This document shows, in pieces, positions 36,554 through 45,687 of a DNA stretch of 64,000 nt (the stretch's first letter is position 1; the number at the start of each line of letters is the position of its first letter). The notes under the pieces were generated by a model that worked only from the letters and a program-made list of their open reading frames with translations, made no database searches and had not been told where the DNA came from. Both the position numbers and the translations under genes were made by a program. Source of the stretch: Streptomyces sp. NBC_00353 (GTDB lineage Bacteria > Actinomycetota > Actinomycetes > Streptomycetales > Streptomycetaceae); contig NZ_CP107985.1 in NCBI RefSeq assembly GCF_036108815.1, positions 3,472,001 through 3,536,000 of the forward strand, written 5' to 3'.

Positions 36554-37708
36554 TCAGCTGATGGAGACCTCGGGCTCGCCGGAGGCGATGCCGTCCTTCT
36601 CCATCTGCTCGGCGATCTTCAGGGCTTCCTCGATGAGCGTCTCGACGATCTTCGACTCGGGAACCGTCTTGATGATCTCGCCCTTGACGAAGATCTGCCC
36701 CTTGCCGTTACCCGACGCCACACCCAGATCCGCCTCACGGGCCTCACCCGGACCATTGACGACACAGCCCATCACGGCAACCCGCAACGGCACCTCCATG
36801 CCCTCAAGACCCGCAGACACCTGATCCGCCAGCTTGTACACATCCACCTGCGCACGACCGCACGACGGACACGACACGATCTCCAACCGCCGCTGCTTCA
36901 GATTCAACGACTCCAGAATCTGCAGACCGACCTTGACCTCCTCGGCCGGCGGCGCCGACAACGACACCCGGATCGTGTCCCCGATCCCCTCACTCAACAA
37001 CGCACCGAACGCCACCGCAGACTTGATCGTCCCCTGGAACGCCGGCCCCGCCTCCGTCACCCCCAGATGCAACGGGTAATCACACTGAGCCGCCAACTGA
37101 CGGTACGCATTCACCATCACCACCGGATCGTTGTGCTTCACCGAGATCTTGATGTCCCGGAACCCGTGCTCCTCGAACAGCGACGCCTCCCACAACGCCG
37201 ACTCCACCAGAGCCTCAGGAGTCGCCTTCCCGTACTTCTTCAACAACCGCGCATCCAACGAACCCGCATTCACACCGATCCGGATCGGCGTCCCCGCATC
37301 GTTCGCCGCCCGCGCGATCTCCTTCACCTTGTCATCGAACTGCTTGATGTTCCCCGGATTCACCCGCACCGCAGCACAGCCCGCATCAATCGCCGCGAAC
37401 ACATACTTCGGCTGGAAATGAATATCCGCGATCACCGGAATCTGCGACTTCCGCGCAATCGTCGCAAGCGCATCCGCATCATCCTGAGTCGGACACGCAA
37501 CCCGCACGATCTGACAGCCCGACGCCGTCAGCTCCGCGATCTGCTGCAACGTCGCACCGATGTCCGACGTCCGGGTCGTGGTCATCGACTGCACCGACAC
37601 CGGCGCATCCCCACCGACCGCCACCGACCCGACCTGGATCTTGCGGCTGACCCTCCGGTCGGCGAGCTTGGTCGGAACGGACGGCATTCCGAGAGAAATC
37701 GCAGTCAT
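36554..37708 (-). CDS. ispG: 4-hydroxy-3-methylbut-2-enyl diphosphate synthase
   Basis: 4Fe-4S enzyme of the MEP isoprenoid pathway, converting MEcPP to HMBPP. The 384-residue protein has the full family pattern: VQSMTTTRTSD, a TIM-barrel body, and the cluster ligands in SCPSCGR and VMGCVVNGPGE. The frame is open to 37861, but the ATG at 37706-37708 fits the family start. Codon use is mosaic: the two ends use C-ending codons like the neighbours, while roughly 36705-37640 is rich in GAT, GGT, ATT, TGT, AAT and TTG. It is followed in pathway terms by dxr, which lies upstream on the same strand with the M50 protease gene between. Confidence 0.96.
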   Translation of the reverse strand: MTAISLGMPSVPTKLADRRVSRKIQVGSVAVGGDAPVSVQSMTTTRTSDIGATLQQIAELTASGCQIVRVACPTQDDADALATIARKSQIPVIADIHFQPKYVFAAIDAGCAAVRVNPGNIKQFDDKVKEIARAANDAGTPIRIGVNAGSLDARLLKKYGKATPEALVESALWEASLFEEHGFRDIKISVKHNDPVVMVNAYRQLAAQCDYPLHLGVTEAGPAFQGTIKSAVAFGALLSEGIGDTIRVSLSAPPAEEVKVGLQILESLNLKQRRLEIVSCPSCGRAQVDVYKLADQVSAGLEGMEVPLRVAVMGCVVNGPGEAREADLGVASGNGKGQIFVKGEIIKTVPESKIVETLIEEALKIAEQMEKDGIASGEPEVSIS

Positions 37709-37822
37709 GCGCTGAGCATCCCCAAGGTGTGGATCAAGGTCCCGAGATCGGCGGGCTCCGACCTTCGAGGTTACGCCACGGGTGAGATCCCGGAGCACAC
37801 CGCATCCCCGAGTGAGCACAAA

Positions 37823-37862
37823 GGTGGTCGGCCGGACACCGGGTGTATGTCCGGCCGCCACC
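37823..37862 (-). terminator. Terminator downstream of the M50 protease gene
   Basis: A 15-bp stem with one bulged T (37823-37838 with 37848-37862) lies in the 208-bp gap between the protease stop and the ispG start. It suggests that ispG is mostly transcribed from its own promoter. Confidence 0.75.
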
Positions 37863-37916
37863 TGTGGTGCACGCGATGCGGGCGGCGCGCAGGGCGCGAT
37901 CCGCGCACCCGGCCGG

Positions 37917-39227
37917 TCAGGAAATCTTCACCGGGTTCACGATGTCGGCCACCAGGACCAGCAGTGTGAAGCAGATGAAGACGCCGGCGACGACGTAGGC
38001 GACCGGCATCAGCTTGGCCACGTCGAAGGGTCCGGGGTCGGGGCGCTTGAAGACCCGCGCCACGTTGCGCCGCACGGACTCCCAGAGCGCTCCGGCGATG
38101 TGCCCGCCGTCGAGCGGCAGCAGGGGCAGCATGTTGAAGAGGAACAGCGAGAGGTTGAAGCCCGCGAGCAGGAACAGCATCATCGCGATCTGGTTCGTCG
38201 CAGGGACGTCCAGCGTCATCACCTCGCCGCCGATCCTGGCCGCACCGACCACGCCGACCGGGGAATCCGCTGCTCGCTCCCCGTCGCCGAAGGCCGCGTT
38301 CCACAGGCTCGGGATCTTGGACGGAAGGGCGATGATCGAGTCGACGCCGTTCTCGATCATGTCACCCATGCGGACGACCGAGTCACCGAAGGAGAGCGGG
38401 ACGATGTCCGTCCGAGCGGCGAAGCCGAGGTATCCGGCCGGCACGAACTTGCCGGGGACCACCTCGCCGTTGGAGTCCTTCTCGGCCACCGAGTTCTTCT
38501 GCAGCACGGCGTGGAGGGTCTTCTCCTGGCCGTCGCGCTGGACGGTGATGGTGGCGGGGCCGATGGTCTCGCGGATCCGGTCGGAGAGGGTGGCCCAGTC
38601 GTCCACCTTCCGGCCGTCGAAGGCGACGATCTTGTCGCCCTTCTGCAGTCCGGCGGCCTGCGCGGGCGAGACCGGGTCGCTCTTCTTGCAGGTGTCGCGC
38701 TTCTCGCTCTGTGCGATCACGCACTTCTGGACACCCGCGACCTCGGTGGTCTGGGTCTGGAAGCCGAAGCTCATCGCGACCCCGAGGAAGATCGCGACGG
38801 CCAGGATCAGGTTCATGAACGGTCCGGCGAACATCACGATCACGCGCTTCCACGGCTTGCGCGTGTAGAAGAGACGCTTCTCGTCACCCGGTTCGATCTC
38901 CTCGAAGGCGGCCTCTCTGGCGTCCTCGATCATGCCGCGCCACGGCGAGGTGGAGCGCGCTTCCAGCCGCCCGTCCGGACCCGGCGGGAACATGCCGATC
39001 ATGCGGATGTAGCCACCGGCCGGAATCGCCTTGAACCCGTACTCGGTGTCGCCCTTCTTGCGCGACCAGATGGTCGGTCCGAAGCCGACCATGTACTGCG
39101 GGACGCGGATGCCGAAGAGCTTCGCGGTCGACAGGTGACCCAGCTCGTGCCAGGCGATCGAGAACAGCAGGCCGATGGCGAAGACGACGATGCCCAGAAT
39201 CGTCAACAGGACCGTCGTAATACTCAT
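37917..39227 (-). CDS. rseP: M50 site-2 protease (RseP/Rip1 family)
   Basis: Membrane zinc protease that cuts transmembrane substrates such as anti-sigma factors. The 436-residue protein has the zinc motif HELGH at residues 27-31 in the first helix, a PDZ domain in the middle (SPAQAAGLQKGDKIVAFDG), and the third ligand in LLPLDGGH near the C-terminus. The FAGPFMNLILAVAIFLG helix contains the usual NLxLA-type motif. The frame is open to 39419, but the ATG at 39225-39227 overlaps the dxr stop and is preferred. Its coupling to dxr is typical of bacteria. Confidence 0.94.
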   Translation of the reverse strand: MSITTVLLTILGIVVFAIGLLFSIAWHELGHLSTAKLFGIRVPQYMVGFGPTIWSRKKGDTEYGFKAIPAGGYIRMIGMFPPGPDGRLEARSTSPWRGMIEDAREAAFEEIEPGDEKRLFYTRKPWKRVIVMFAGPFMNLILAVAIFLGVAMSFGFQTQTTEVAGVQKCVIAQSEKRDTCKKSDPVSPAQAAGLQKGDKIVAFDGRKVDDWATLSDRIRETIGPATITVQRDGQEKTLHAVLQKNSVAEKDSNGEVVPGKFVPAGYLGFAARTDIVPLSFGDSVVRMGDMIENGVDSIIALPSKIPSLWNAAFGDGERAADSPVGVVGAARIGGEVMTLDVPATNQIAMMLFLLAGFNLSLFLFNMLPLLPLDGGHIAGALWESVRRNVARVFKRPDPGPFDVAKLMPVAYVVAGVFICFTLLVLVADIVNPVKIS

Positions 39228-40477
39228 GCGCGCGCCTCCGCTGTCGCTTTCGCCGAGAGTTCCCGAGCCCGGGCCCGCGCCCAGGTCTCCGCTTCCAGGA
39301 CGTCTGCGACCGTGAGTGAAGTTCCCGTCGGCGGTGTGCCGTGTTCGGCCACCACCGCCGTGACCGTATCCATGATTCCGTTGAACGGCAGCTGTCCTGC
39401 CAGGAAAGCGTCCACGCACTCCTCGTTCGCGGCGTTGAACACCGCCGGGGCGGTGCCGCCGAGCGTGCCCACGTGCCTGGCCAGTCCCACGGACGGGAAG
39501 GCGTCGTTGTCGAGCGGGAAGAACTCCCAGGTGGAGGCCTTCGACCAGTCGAATGCGGGTGCCGCGTCCGGGACGCGCTCCGGCCAGCCGAGGCCGATGG
39601 CGATCGGTCCGCGCATGTCCGGCGGGGTGGCCTGGGCGAGGGTGGAGCCGTCGGTGAACTCCACCATGGAGTGAACGTACGACTGAGGGTGGACGACGAC
39701 CTCGATCCGGTCGAACGGGATGTCGTAGAGGAGATGAGCCTCGATGACCTCCAGCCCCTTGTTGACGAGGGTGGCGGAATTGATCGTGATGACCGGGCCC
39801 ATGGCCCAGGTCGGGTGCGCGAGGGCCTGCTCGCGCGTGACGTTCGCCAGCTCGCTCTTCGTCCGTCCCCGGAAGGGGCCGCCGGAGGCGGTGACGACAA
39901 GCTTGCGCACGTCGGCACGGCTACCGGCGGCGAGCGCCTGGAAGAGCGCGGCGTGCTCGGAGTCGACCGGGATGATCTGGCCCGGCTTGGCCAGTGCCTT
40001 CACCAGCGGGCCGCCGACGATCAGCGACTCCTTGTTGGCGAGGGCGAGCGTACGGCCCGCCTCCAGCGCGGCGAGCGTCGGGGCGAGGCCGATCGAGCCG
40101 GTGATTCCGTTGAGCACGGTGTGGCAGTCGCTGCCGGCGAGCTGCGTGGCGGCGTCGGAACCCGCCAGGATCTCGGGCAGCGGCTCCCCGGCCCCGTACT
40201 GCTCGCGCAGCGCCTCGCGAAGGGCCGGCACGGCTTCCGGTGCGGCGACGGCCACGGTGCGCACCTTCAGTCGCCGCGCCTGCTCGGCGAGGAGGGCAAC
40301 CCGGCCGCCTGCGGCGGAGAGCGCGGTGACGCGGAAGCGGTCGGGGTTGCGCAGCACCAGGTCGATGGCCTGGGTGCCGATGGACCCGGTGGAGCCGAGG
40401 ATGACGAGATCCCGGCGGCCGTCCGCTGCGTCGAAGACGAGATGCGGGTCGGCAAGGGGGGCAGGGCTGTCGCTCAT
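39224..40477 (-). CDS. dxr: 1-deoxy-D-xylulose 5-phosphate reductoisomerase
   Basis: Second enzyme of the MEP pathway, converting DXP to MEP with NADPH. The 417-residue protein shows the cofactor motif LGSTGSIGTQ, the substrate/metal region IPVDSEHAALFQ, TASGGPFRG, and the NAANEECVDAFL segment. The start is uncertain between two ATGs four codons apart near 40486; the one at 40477 is used. The stop overlaps the protease gene (ATGA). The N-terminus has an extension of about 20 residues before the Rossmann fold. Confidence 0.95.
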   Translation of the reverse strand: MSDSPAPLADPHLVFDAADGRRDLVILGSTGSIGTQAIDLVLRNPDRFRVTALSAAGGRVALLAEQARRLKVRTVAVAAPEAVPALREALREQYGAGEPLPEILAGSDAATQLAGSDCHTVLNGITGSIGLAPTLAALEAGRTLALANKESLIVGGPLVKALAKPGQIIPVDSEHAALFQALAAGSRADVRKLVVTASGGPFRGRTKSELANVTREQALAHPTWAMGPVITINSATLVNKGLEVIEAHLLYDIPFDRIEVVVHPQSYVHSMVEFTDGSTLAQATPPDMRGPIAIGLGWPERVPDAAPAFDWSKASTWEFFPLDNDAFPSVGLARHVGTLGGTAPAVFNAANEECVDAFLAGQLPFNGIMDTVTAVVAEHGTPPTGTSLTVADVLEAETWARARARELSAKATAEARA

Positions 40478-40700
40478 GCCCCCCATTGTTGCCGCATCGG
40501 CCCAGCGGGTTGACAGCGCGTCCCGGAGAATTCCGGGCGGAGCAGCTCCGGCGGCTTTCCTGTGAATGTCGGCAGCCGCCGGGCCACGGCCCACCGGGCC
40601 CGGTCCGCGAGGAGTTCGTCGCGCTGCTGCACGAGCCGGGCCGGCCGGACGGGGGCGATCGCCTACGGGGCGTTCCGGAGCGGCTGGGCGAGCGCGGCGA

Positions 40701-41483
40701 TCATGCTGCGCGGAACTTGGTCCACTGCGCGGTCATGATCTCCTGCGGGATGCCGCCGATGTCCTTGGTGCCGGGGATCTCGCCGCGGAAGGCGAGGGTG
40801 GTGGAGCCGGAGCGGACGACCGTGAGGTATTCGTACAGCTTCAGCTTCCCCTTCACGTCGAGGACGGTGAAGCGGTAGGCCTTGGCCTCGTCGGCCTCGG
40901 CCGCGAAGTCGGGTGCCTCGGCAGGCTCGACCTTCAGATACTTCGCGCTCGCAAGGGCCCGCTCCTCGGTGAATCCCCCGGCGCAGTCCTTGCCTGCCTT
41001 GTCGAGCGCCTTCATGACCTCGGCCGCATGACCGTTCGGGTACGACCGGAGGGTGACATCGACGGTGATGCCGAGCATCTCGTCGGGGATGTCGACCTTG
41101 CGTTGGACCTGCGCGGCGGGGTCGTGGTCGCTGACATCACCGGCGAGACTGACGAGCGGCTGGCAGCCGACGGGATCTGCGGTGTAGGCGTCGCCGAGTG
41201 GACCGTCGAGGGCGTACTCGGAGGCCGTGTACTTGCCGACGGTCTGCCCGTCGGTGAACGAAGCCGCCTTGAGCTGTGCCTCGCTGAGCGCCTTGGGCCC
41301 GTGGGCCGCCGCCGAGGCCTTGCCGTCCTTCCCTGAGCGCCCGGACCCGCCCGGACCACCCGAACTGTCCTTGTCACTGCTGCACGCGGTTGCTCCCAGA
41401 GCCATCACGACTGCAATCGTCATGGCCGCGGCCCGGCGCCACTGTCCGCGCTGGATACCCACCCCGAACATCCCTGCCCCCAT
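40701..41483 (-). CDS. Putative lipoprotein
   Basis: A 260-residue exported protein with no known function. The signal peptide has RRAAAMTIAVVMALGATAC, giving a lipobox cysteine at residue 34, followed by a Ser/Gly/Lys-rich linker and a mixed alpha/beta domain of about 190 residues. That domain resembles the sensor-like folds of many actinobacterial lipoproteins, but I recognise no motif. Two ATGs at 41483 and 41471 are possible starts; the second is closer to a G-rich ribosome binding site. A 223-bp gap without a gene separates it from dxr. Confidence 0.72.
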   Translation of the reverse strand: MGAGMFGVGIQRGQWRRAAAMTIAVVMALGATACSSDKDSSGGPGGSGRSGKDGKASAAAHGPKALSEAQLKAASFTDGQTVGKYTASEYALDGPLGDAYTADPVGCQPLVSLAGDVSDHDPAAQVQRKVDIPDEMLGITVDVTLRSYPNGHAAEVMKALDKAGKDCAGGFTEERALASAKYLKVEPAEAPDFAAEADEAKAYRFTVLDVKGKLKLYEYLTVVRSGSTTLAFRGEIPGTKDIGGIPQEIMTAQWTKFRAA

Positions 41484-41611
41484 TTCGCTGTTGGTGATGC
41501 TGGTTCTTCTGCAGGCTCTTCAGGCCGTGCTGGAGTCCGTCGTTCTTGACCGACGCCCGATTGTGCTGCATGCCCACTGCGTGCCCGCAGTTCCGGTTCC
41601 GCCGAGCGCGC

Positions 41612-42241
41612 CTACTTCGACATCGGGTGCGCGCACAGGGCCTTGTTCCGGGCGCTGTATTCCAGGTACAGCAGCCAGTCCTTGCCCCAGCACTTGTCTC
41701 CGTCCGAGATCCAGAACTCGGCCTCGGACGAGCTGCATCCGACCTCTTCCAAGTCCTGGTCGGGCCACTCCGCGTTGTTACGGACACAGTCTCCGGCCGT
41801 GAACGTGGGCCGGGTGTCGGGGATCAGCCCGGGTACGACGACAGTGGCGAGCGCCAGGACCAGGACGGTCATGATGGCGAGCGCGGGCGGGCGGGCCAGG
41901 ACACGGCGGCCGGGGGCGAGTTGAGGACGCAGATTCCCCACCGGGTGCGGCAGGGCGCGGATCCGGGAGCGGGCACCGATGTTCATCAGCATGGTGACCG
42001 GAGCGGCGAACACGGACAGCAGGCCCCACCAGCCCTGCCACAGGGTGTCGGACGTCATCCGGCGGTAGGTCGCGGTTCCGCAGGTACGGCAGAAGGTGCC
42101 TTCCTCGGTCAGGAAGCGGAGCGTGATGACGAGACCCTGGTGTCCACGAACGACGGTGTGGACGGCGGGTATCGCACCGCAGATGTGGCACGACACGACG
42201 GATCCGAACGAAGGAAGAGGGTGGTGGGGCGGCGTGGACAT
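41612..42241 (-). CDS. Zinc-ribbon membrane protein
   Basis: A 209-residue protein. The N-terminal cytoplasmic part has two CxxC pairs (SCHICGAI and TFCRTCGT) that can form a zinc ribbon. Two hydrophobic segments follow (near residues 72-88 and 117-138), then an exported domain of about 70 residues with cysteines in GDCVRNN, VGCSSS and DKCWGKDW that probably form disulfides. The function is unknown. It starts 34 bp downstream of the EPSP synthase gene on the same strand, possibly in one transcript. Confidence 0.7.
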   Translation of the reverse strand: MSTPPHHPLPSFGSVVSCHICGAIPAVHTVVRGHQGLVITLRFLTEEGTFCRTCGTATYRRMTSDTLWQGWWGLLSVFAAPVTMLMNIGARSRIRALPHPVGNLRPQLAPGRRVLARPPALAIMTVLVLALATVVVPGLIPDTRPTFTAGDCVRNNAEWPDQDLEEVGCSSSEAEFWISDGDKCWGKDWLLYLEYSARNKALCAHPMSK

Positions 42242-42275
42242 GAGAACTCCCGGGGACGGCGTGGGCCCAGGAACC

Positions 42276-43523
42276 CTAACGGTTCGTGAGTTCCGCGAAC
42301 TCGGCGAATGCTTCGTGAAACTGCGGGAACGTCTTCCGTACGCAGCCGGGATCGTCGTAGGTGATGCCGGGAACCCTCAGACCCGCGACGGCGAACGACA
42401 TCACGATGCGGTGGTCGCCGTGGGTGACGATCTCGGTGGGGCGCGGTGTACCGGGGTGGATCCGGATCCAGTCCGGACCGGTCTCGACGGTGATGCCCAT
42501 CCTCCGGAGGTTCTGCGCACAGGCCTCCAGCCGGTCGCACTCCTTCACCCGGGTGTTGCCGACGTCCTCGATGCGTACCGGGCCCGAGGCGAAGGGCGCG
42601 AGTGCGGCCAGCGTCGGCATGGTGTCGGAGATGTCGCGCATGTTGACCGTGAGTCCGCGGAGCGTGCCACTGGATCGGACGGTGGTGGAATCCGGGGAGC
42701 TGCGCACATCGGCGCCCATGCGGCGTAGTACGTCGACGAACCGCAGGTCGCCCTGGAGCGCGTCCTTGCCGAGGCCGGCGACGGTGACCTCGTGGCCGGT
42801 GAGGGCTGCCGCGGCGAAGAAGTAGCTCGCGGTGGATGCGTCGGGCTCGATGGCGTACGGCGTGGCCCGGTAGCCGCCGGGCGGCACGGTGAAGACGTTG
42901 CTGTCGTGGCCGCCGCGGGTCACCTCGACGCCGAAGCTGCGCATCATCGCGAGGGTGATCTCGACGTACGGAGCGGAGACCAGGTCGGTAACGGTGATCC
43001 GGAGCCCTTCCGCCGTCAGCGGCCCGAGCATCAGCAGTGCGGTGAGGTACTGGGAGGACTCCCCCGCGTCCAGGGTGAGTTCGCCGCCCTTGATCCCGGA
43101 CGCGGTGACCGTCAGCGGATGGTGGCCCTCGGCTGCCTCGTGGCGCAGATCGACGCCGAGCGTGCGCAGGGCCTGGGTGAGCGGGGCAAGGGGCCGGCGG
43201 CGCATCTGCGCGGAGGCGTCGAAGCGGTACGTACCGGAGGCTGCGGCCGCGGCGAGGGTGGGCAGGAAGCGTGCCGTGGTGGCGCCGTCGCGGCAGTAGA
43301 CGTCGGCCTCGGTGGCGGCGGGTCCGGCCGGGCGGCCCTCGATGTGCCAGCGGTCCGCTTCCTTCGCGACGTCGTAGCCAAGGCGCGCGAGGCCCTCGGC
43401 GAAGCCCTCGGTGTCGTCCGAGCACAGGGGACGTACGAGGGTGCTGGTGCCTTCCGCGGCAGCGGCCAGGAAGAGGGCGCGTGCGGTGACGGACTTGGAG
43501 CCGGGGATGTGGATGACGGTCAC
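42276..43523 (-). CDS. aroA: EPSP synthase (AroA) homologue, atypical
   Basis: Transfers enolpyruvate from PEP to shikimate-3-phosphate. The 415-residue protein keeps the main motifs: IPGSKSVTARAL, ESSQYL, RVKECDRLEA, GDHRIVMSFAVAGL and VRKTFP. The PEP loop reads RDGATTARFLP instead of the usual GNAGT-x-x-R, with Ala81 at the position of E. coli Gly96. Alanine there is the well-known glyphosate-tolerance change, as in CP4. The frame is open to 43550; the GTG at 43523 is chosen because AGGATGGGGA precedes it. Streptomycetes usually have a separate housekeeping aroA elsewhere, so this may be a paralogue. Confidence 0.85.
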   Translation of the reverse strand: MTVIHIPGSKSVTARALFLAAAAEGTSTLVRPLCSDDTEGFAEGLARLGYDVAKEADRWHIEGRPAGPAATEADVYCRDGATTARFLPTLAAAAASGTYRFDASAQMRRRPLAPLTQALRTLGVDLRHEAAEGHHPLTVTASGIKGGELTLDAGESSQYLTALLMLGPLTAEGLRITVTDLVSAPYVEITLAMMRSFGVEVTRGGHDSNVFTVPPGGYRATPYAIEPDASTASYFFAAAALTGHEVTVAGLGKDALQGDLRFVDVLRRMGADVRSSPDSTTVRSSGTLRGLTVNMRDISDTMPTLAALAPFASGPVRIEDVGNTRVKECDRLEACAQNLRRMGITVETGPDWIRIHPGTPRPTEIVTHGDHRIVMSFAVAGLRVPGITYDDPGCVRKTFPQFHEAFAEFAELTNR

Positions 43524-43552
43524 GGGTCCCCATCCTGCCGTGCGGCGCACTA

Positions 43553-43593
43553 CCGGGCGGGGTGCGTCCAGCGAGTGGACGCACCCCGCCCGG
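43553..43593 (-). terminator. Terminator after acyl-CoA dehydrogenase gene
   Basis: A perfect 18-bp stem (43553-43570 with 43576-43593) and a 5-base loop lie about 20 bases after the acyl-CoA dehydrogenase stop. Confidence 0.9.
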
Positions 43594-43613
43594 CCGGCCC
43601 GGCTCTCCGACGG

Positions 43614-45560
43614 TCAGCGGATGGTGCGGTGAACGTTTTCCCTGGTGGCCGGGCCGGGGGTGGCGTCGGCGATCCAGGGGCCTTCGCCGCTCGGGTCGAC
43701 GACCCCCTCCTCCAGCCAGGTGTACGCACCGTTCAGGACGGCGTCGACCACACGCCGGTCGAGGTCGTCCGTGTTGGACCAGAGACGGTTGAAGAGTTCC
43801 TCGGTCCGGATGCGGGACTGGTGGCAGAAGGCGTCGGCGAGTTGGTAGGCCTCTCGGCCGTGATCACCGGTGGTGCGCAGGTGCTCGGCGCGGACGCAGG
43901 CGGCGCTCATCGCGAAGAGTTCCGCTCCGATGTCGACGATCCTGCCGAGAAAGCCCTGCTTGGTCTCCATGCGGCCCTGCCAGCGCGACATCGCGTAGAA
44001 GGTGGAGCGGGCCAGCTTGCGTGCGGAGCGTTCGACGTAACGCAGATGGGTGGAGAGGTCCGGGTGGCCGGACGGATGGAACTCGTTGTAGGTGCGCGGG
44101 AGTTGTCCTGGGCCCGCGACCAGTTTGGGCAGCCAGCGGGCGTAGAAGCCGGCCGCGTTCGCTCCCGCCTTCGCCTTGGCGGAGAGTGGTTTGTCGGGGT
44201 CGATCAAGTCACCCGCGACCTTCAGATGGGCGTCGACGGCCTCACGGGCGATCAGCAGATGCATGATCTCCGTCGAGCCCTCGAAGATCCGGTTGATCCG
44301 CAGGTCCCGAAGGAGTTGTTCGGCAGGGACGGCACGCTCGCCCCGGGCGGCGAGGGAGTCGGCGGTCTCGAAGCCCCGGCCGCCGCGGATCTGGACCAGT
44401 TCGTCGGCCATCAGACAGCCCATCTCGGAGCCGTACAGCTTGGCCAGGGCCGCTTCGATCCGGATGTCGTTGCGGTCTTCGTCCGCCATCTGGGAGGCGA
44501 GATCGACGACGGCCTCCAGGGCGAAGGTGGTGGCGGCGATGAAGGAGATCTTGGCGCCGACAGCTTCGTGCCGGGCAACCGGCCTGCCCCACTGCTCGCG
44601 GACCGCCGACCATTCGCGGGCGATCTTCAGACACCACTTGCCGGCGCCGACACACATGGCGGGCAAGGACAGCCGTCCCGTGTTGAGGGTGGTGAGGGCG
44701 ATCTTGAGCCCAGCGCCTTCGGGGCCGATGCGGTTGGCGGCGGGGACCCGGACGCGGTGGAAGCGGGTCACGCCGTTCTCGATCCCGCGCAGCCCCATGA
44801 AGGCGTTGCGGTTCTCCACGGTGATGCCCGGGGCGTTCGCCTCCACGACGAACGCGGTGATGCCGCCCTTGTGGCCGACCGACTTCGGGACGCGGGCCAT
44901 GACGACCAGCAGGTCGGCAACGACACCGTTGGTCGTCCACAGCTTCACACCGTCGAGGATGTAGTCGGGACCGTCCGGAACGGCCGAGGTGGCGAGCCGG
45001 GCAGGGTCGGAGCCGACATCCGGTTCGGTGAGAAGGAACGCCGAGATGTCGGTACGGGCGAGCCGGGGCAGGAACGTGTCCTTCTGCTCCTGGGTGCCGA
45101 AGAGCTTCAACGGCTGCGGTACGCCGATGGACTGGTGGGCGGAGAGCAGCGCGCCGATCGCCGGGTTGGCGGAGCCGACCAGGGAGAGGGCTCTGTTGTA
45201 GTAGACCTGGGTCAGTCCCAGGCCGCCGTACTTCGGGTCGATCTTCATCCCGAGGGCGCCGAGCTCCTTGAGGCCGTTGATGACCTCGTCGGGGATCTTC
45301 GCCTCACGCTCGATCAGGGCGCCGTCGATCTTGGTTTCGCAGAAGTCGCGCAACCGGGCGAGGAACGCCTCGCCTCGCCGGACGTCGTCGGCGGCCGGCT
45401 GTGGATGCGGATGGATCAGGTCCAGCCGGAAGCGGCCGAGGAAGAGTTCCTTGGCGAAACTGGGCTTGCGCCAGTCCTGCTCGCGTGCGGCTTCGGCCAC
45501 TTGGCGCGCTTCACGCTCGGTGACCTTGGGCGTGTTCTTCGGAGCGGATGGTGCGGTCAT
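43614..45560 (-). CDS. Acyl-CoA dehydrogenase (VLCAD/ACAD9-like)
   Basis: FAD enzyme for the first step of fatty acyl-CoA beta-oxidation. At 648 residues it belongs to the long form with a C-terminal extension. Visible features are KIDPKYGGLGL, the FAD motif FLLTEPDVGSDPAR, WTTNGVVADL, the catalytic-region IRGGRGFE, and RDLRINRIFEGSTEIMHL. The N-terminal ELFLGRFRLDLIHPHPQP is typical of this actinobacterial group. The ATG at 45560 is chosen; the frame is open upstream. A decayed gene lies immediately upstream and a terminator downstream. Confidence 0.92.
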   Translation of the reverse strand: MTAPSAPKNTPKVTEREARQVAEAAREQDWRKPSFAKELFLGRFRLDLIHPHPQPAADDVRRGEAFLARLRDFCETKIDGALIEREAKIPDEVINGLKELGALGMKIDPKYGGLGLTQVYYNRALSLVGSANPAIGALLSAHQSIGVPQPLKLFGTQEQKDTFLPRLARTDISAFLLTEPDVGSDPARLATSAVPDGPDYILDGVKLWTTNGVVADLLVVMARVPKSVGHKGGITAFVVEANAPGITVENRNAFMGLRGIENGVTRFHRVRVPAANRIGPEGAGLKIALTTLNTGRLSLPAMCVGAGKWCLKIAREWSAVREQWGRPVARHEAVGAKISFIAATTFALEAVVDLASQMADEDRNDIRIEAALAKLYGSEMGCLMADELVQIRGGRGFETADSLAARGERAVPAEQLLRDLRINRIFEGSTEIMHLLIAREAVDAHLKVAGDLIDPDKPLSAKAKAGANAAGFYARWLPKLVAGPGQLPRTYNEFHPSGHPDLSTHLRYVERSARKLARSTFYAMSRWQGRMETKQGFLGRIVDIGAELFAMSAACVRAEHLRTTGDHGREAYQLADAFCHQSRIRTEELFNRLWSNTDDLDRRVVDAVLNGAYTWLEEGVVDPSGEGPWIADATPGPATRENVHRTIR

Positions 45561-45687
45561 GAGGAGCTCACCTCGCCGCGTTGTCGGTGGGCGGACCCGG
45601 CCGGTCCGCGCGGAGCGCGCATGCGCGCGCCTGCCGAGGCATACCAACCGGTGCTACTCGTCCGTATGTACCCGATTCCTGCCGCCC

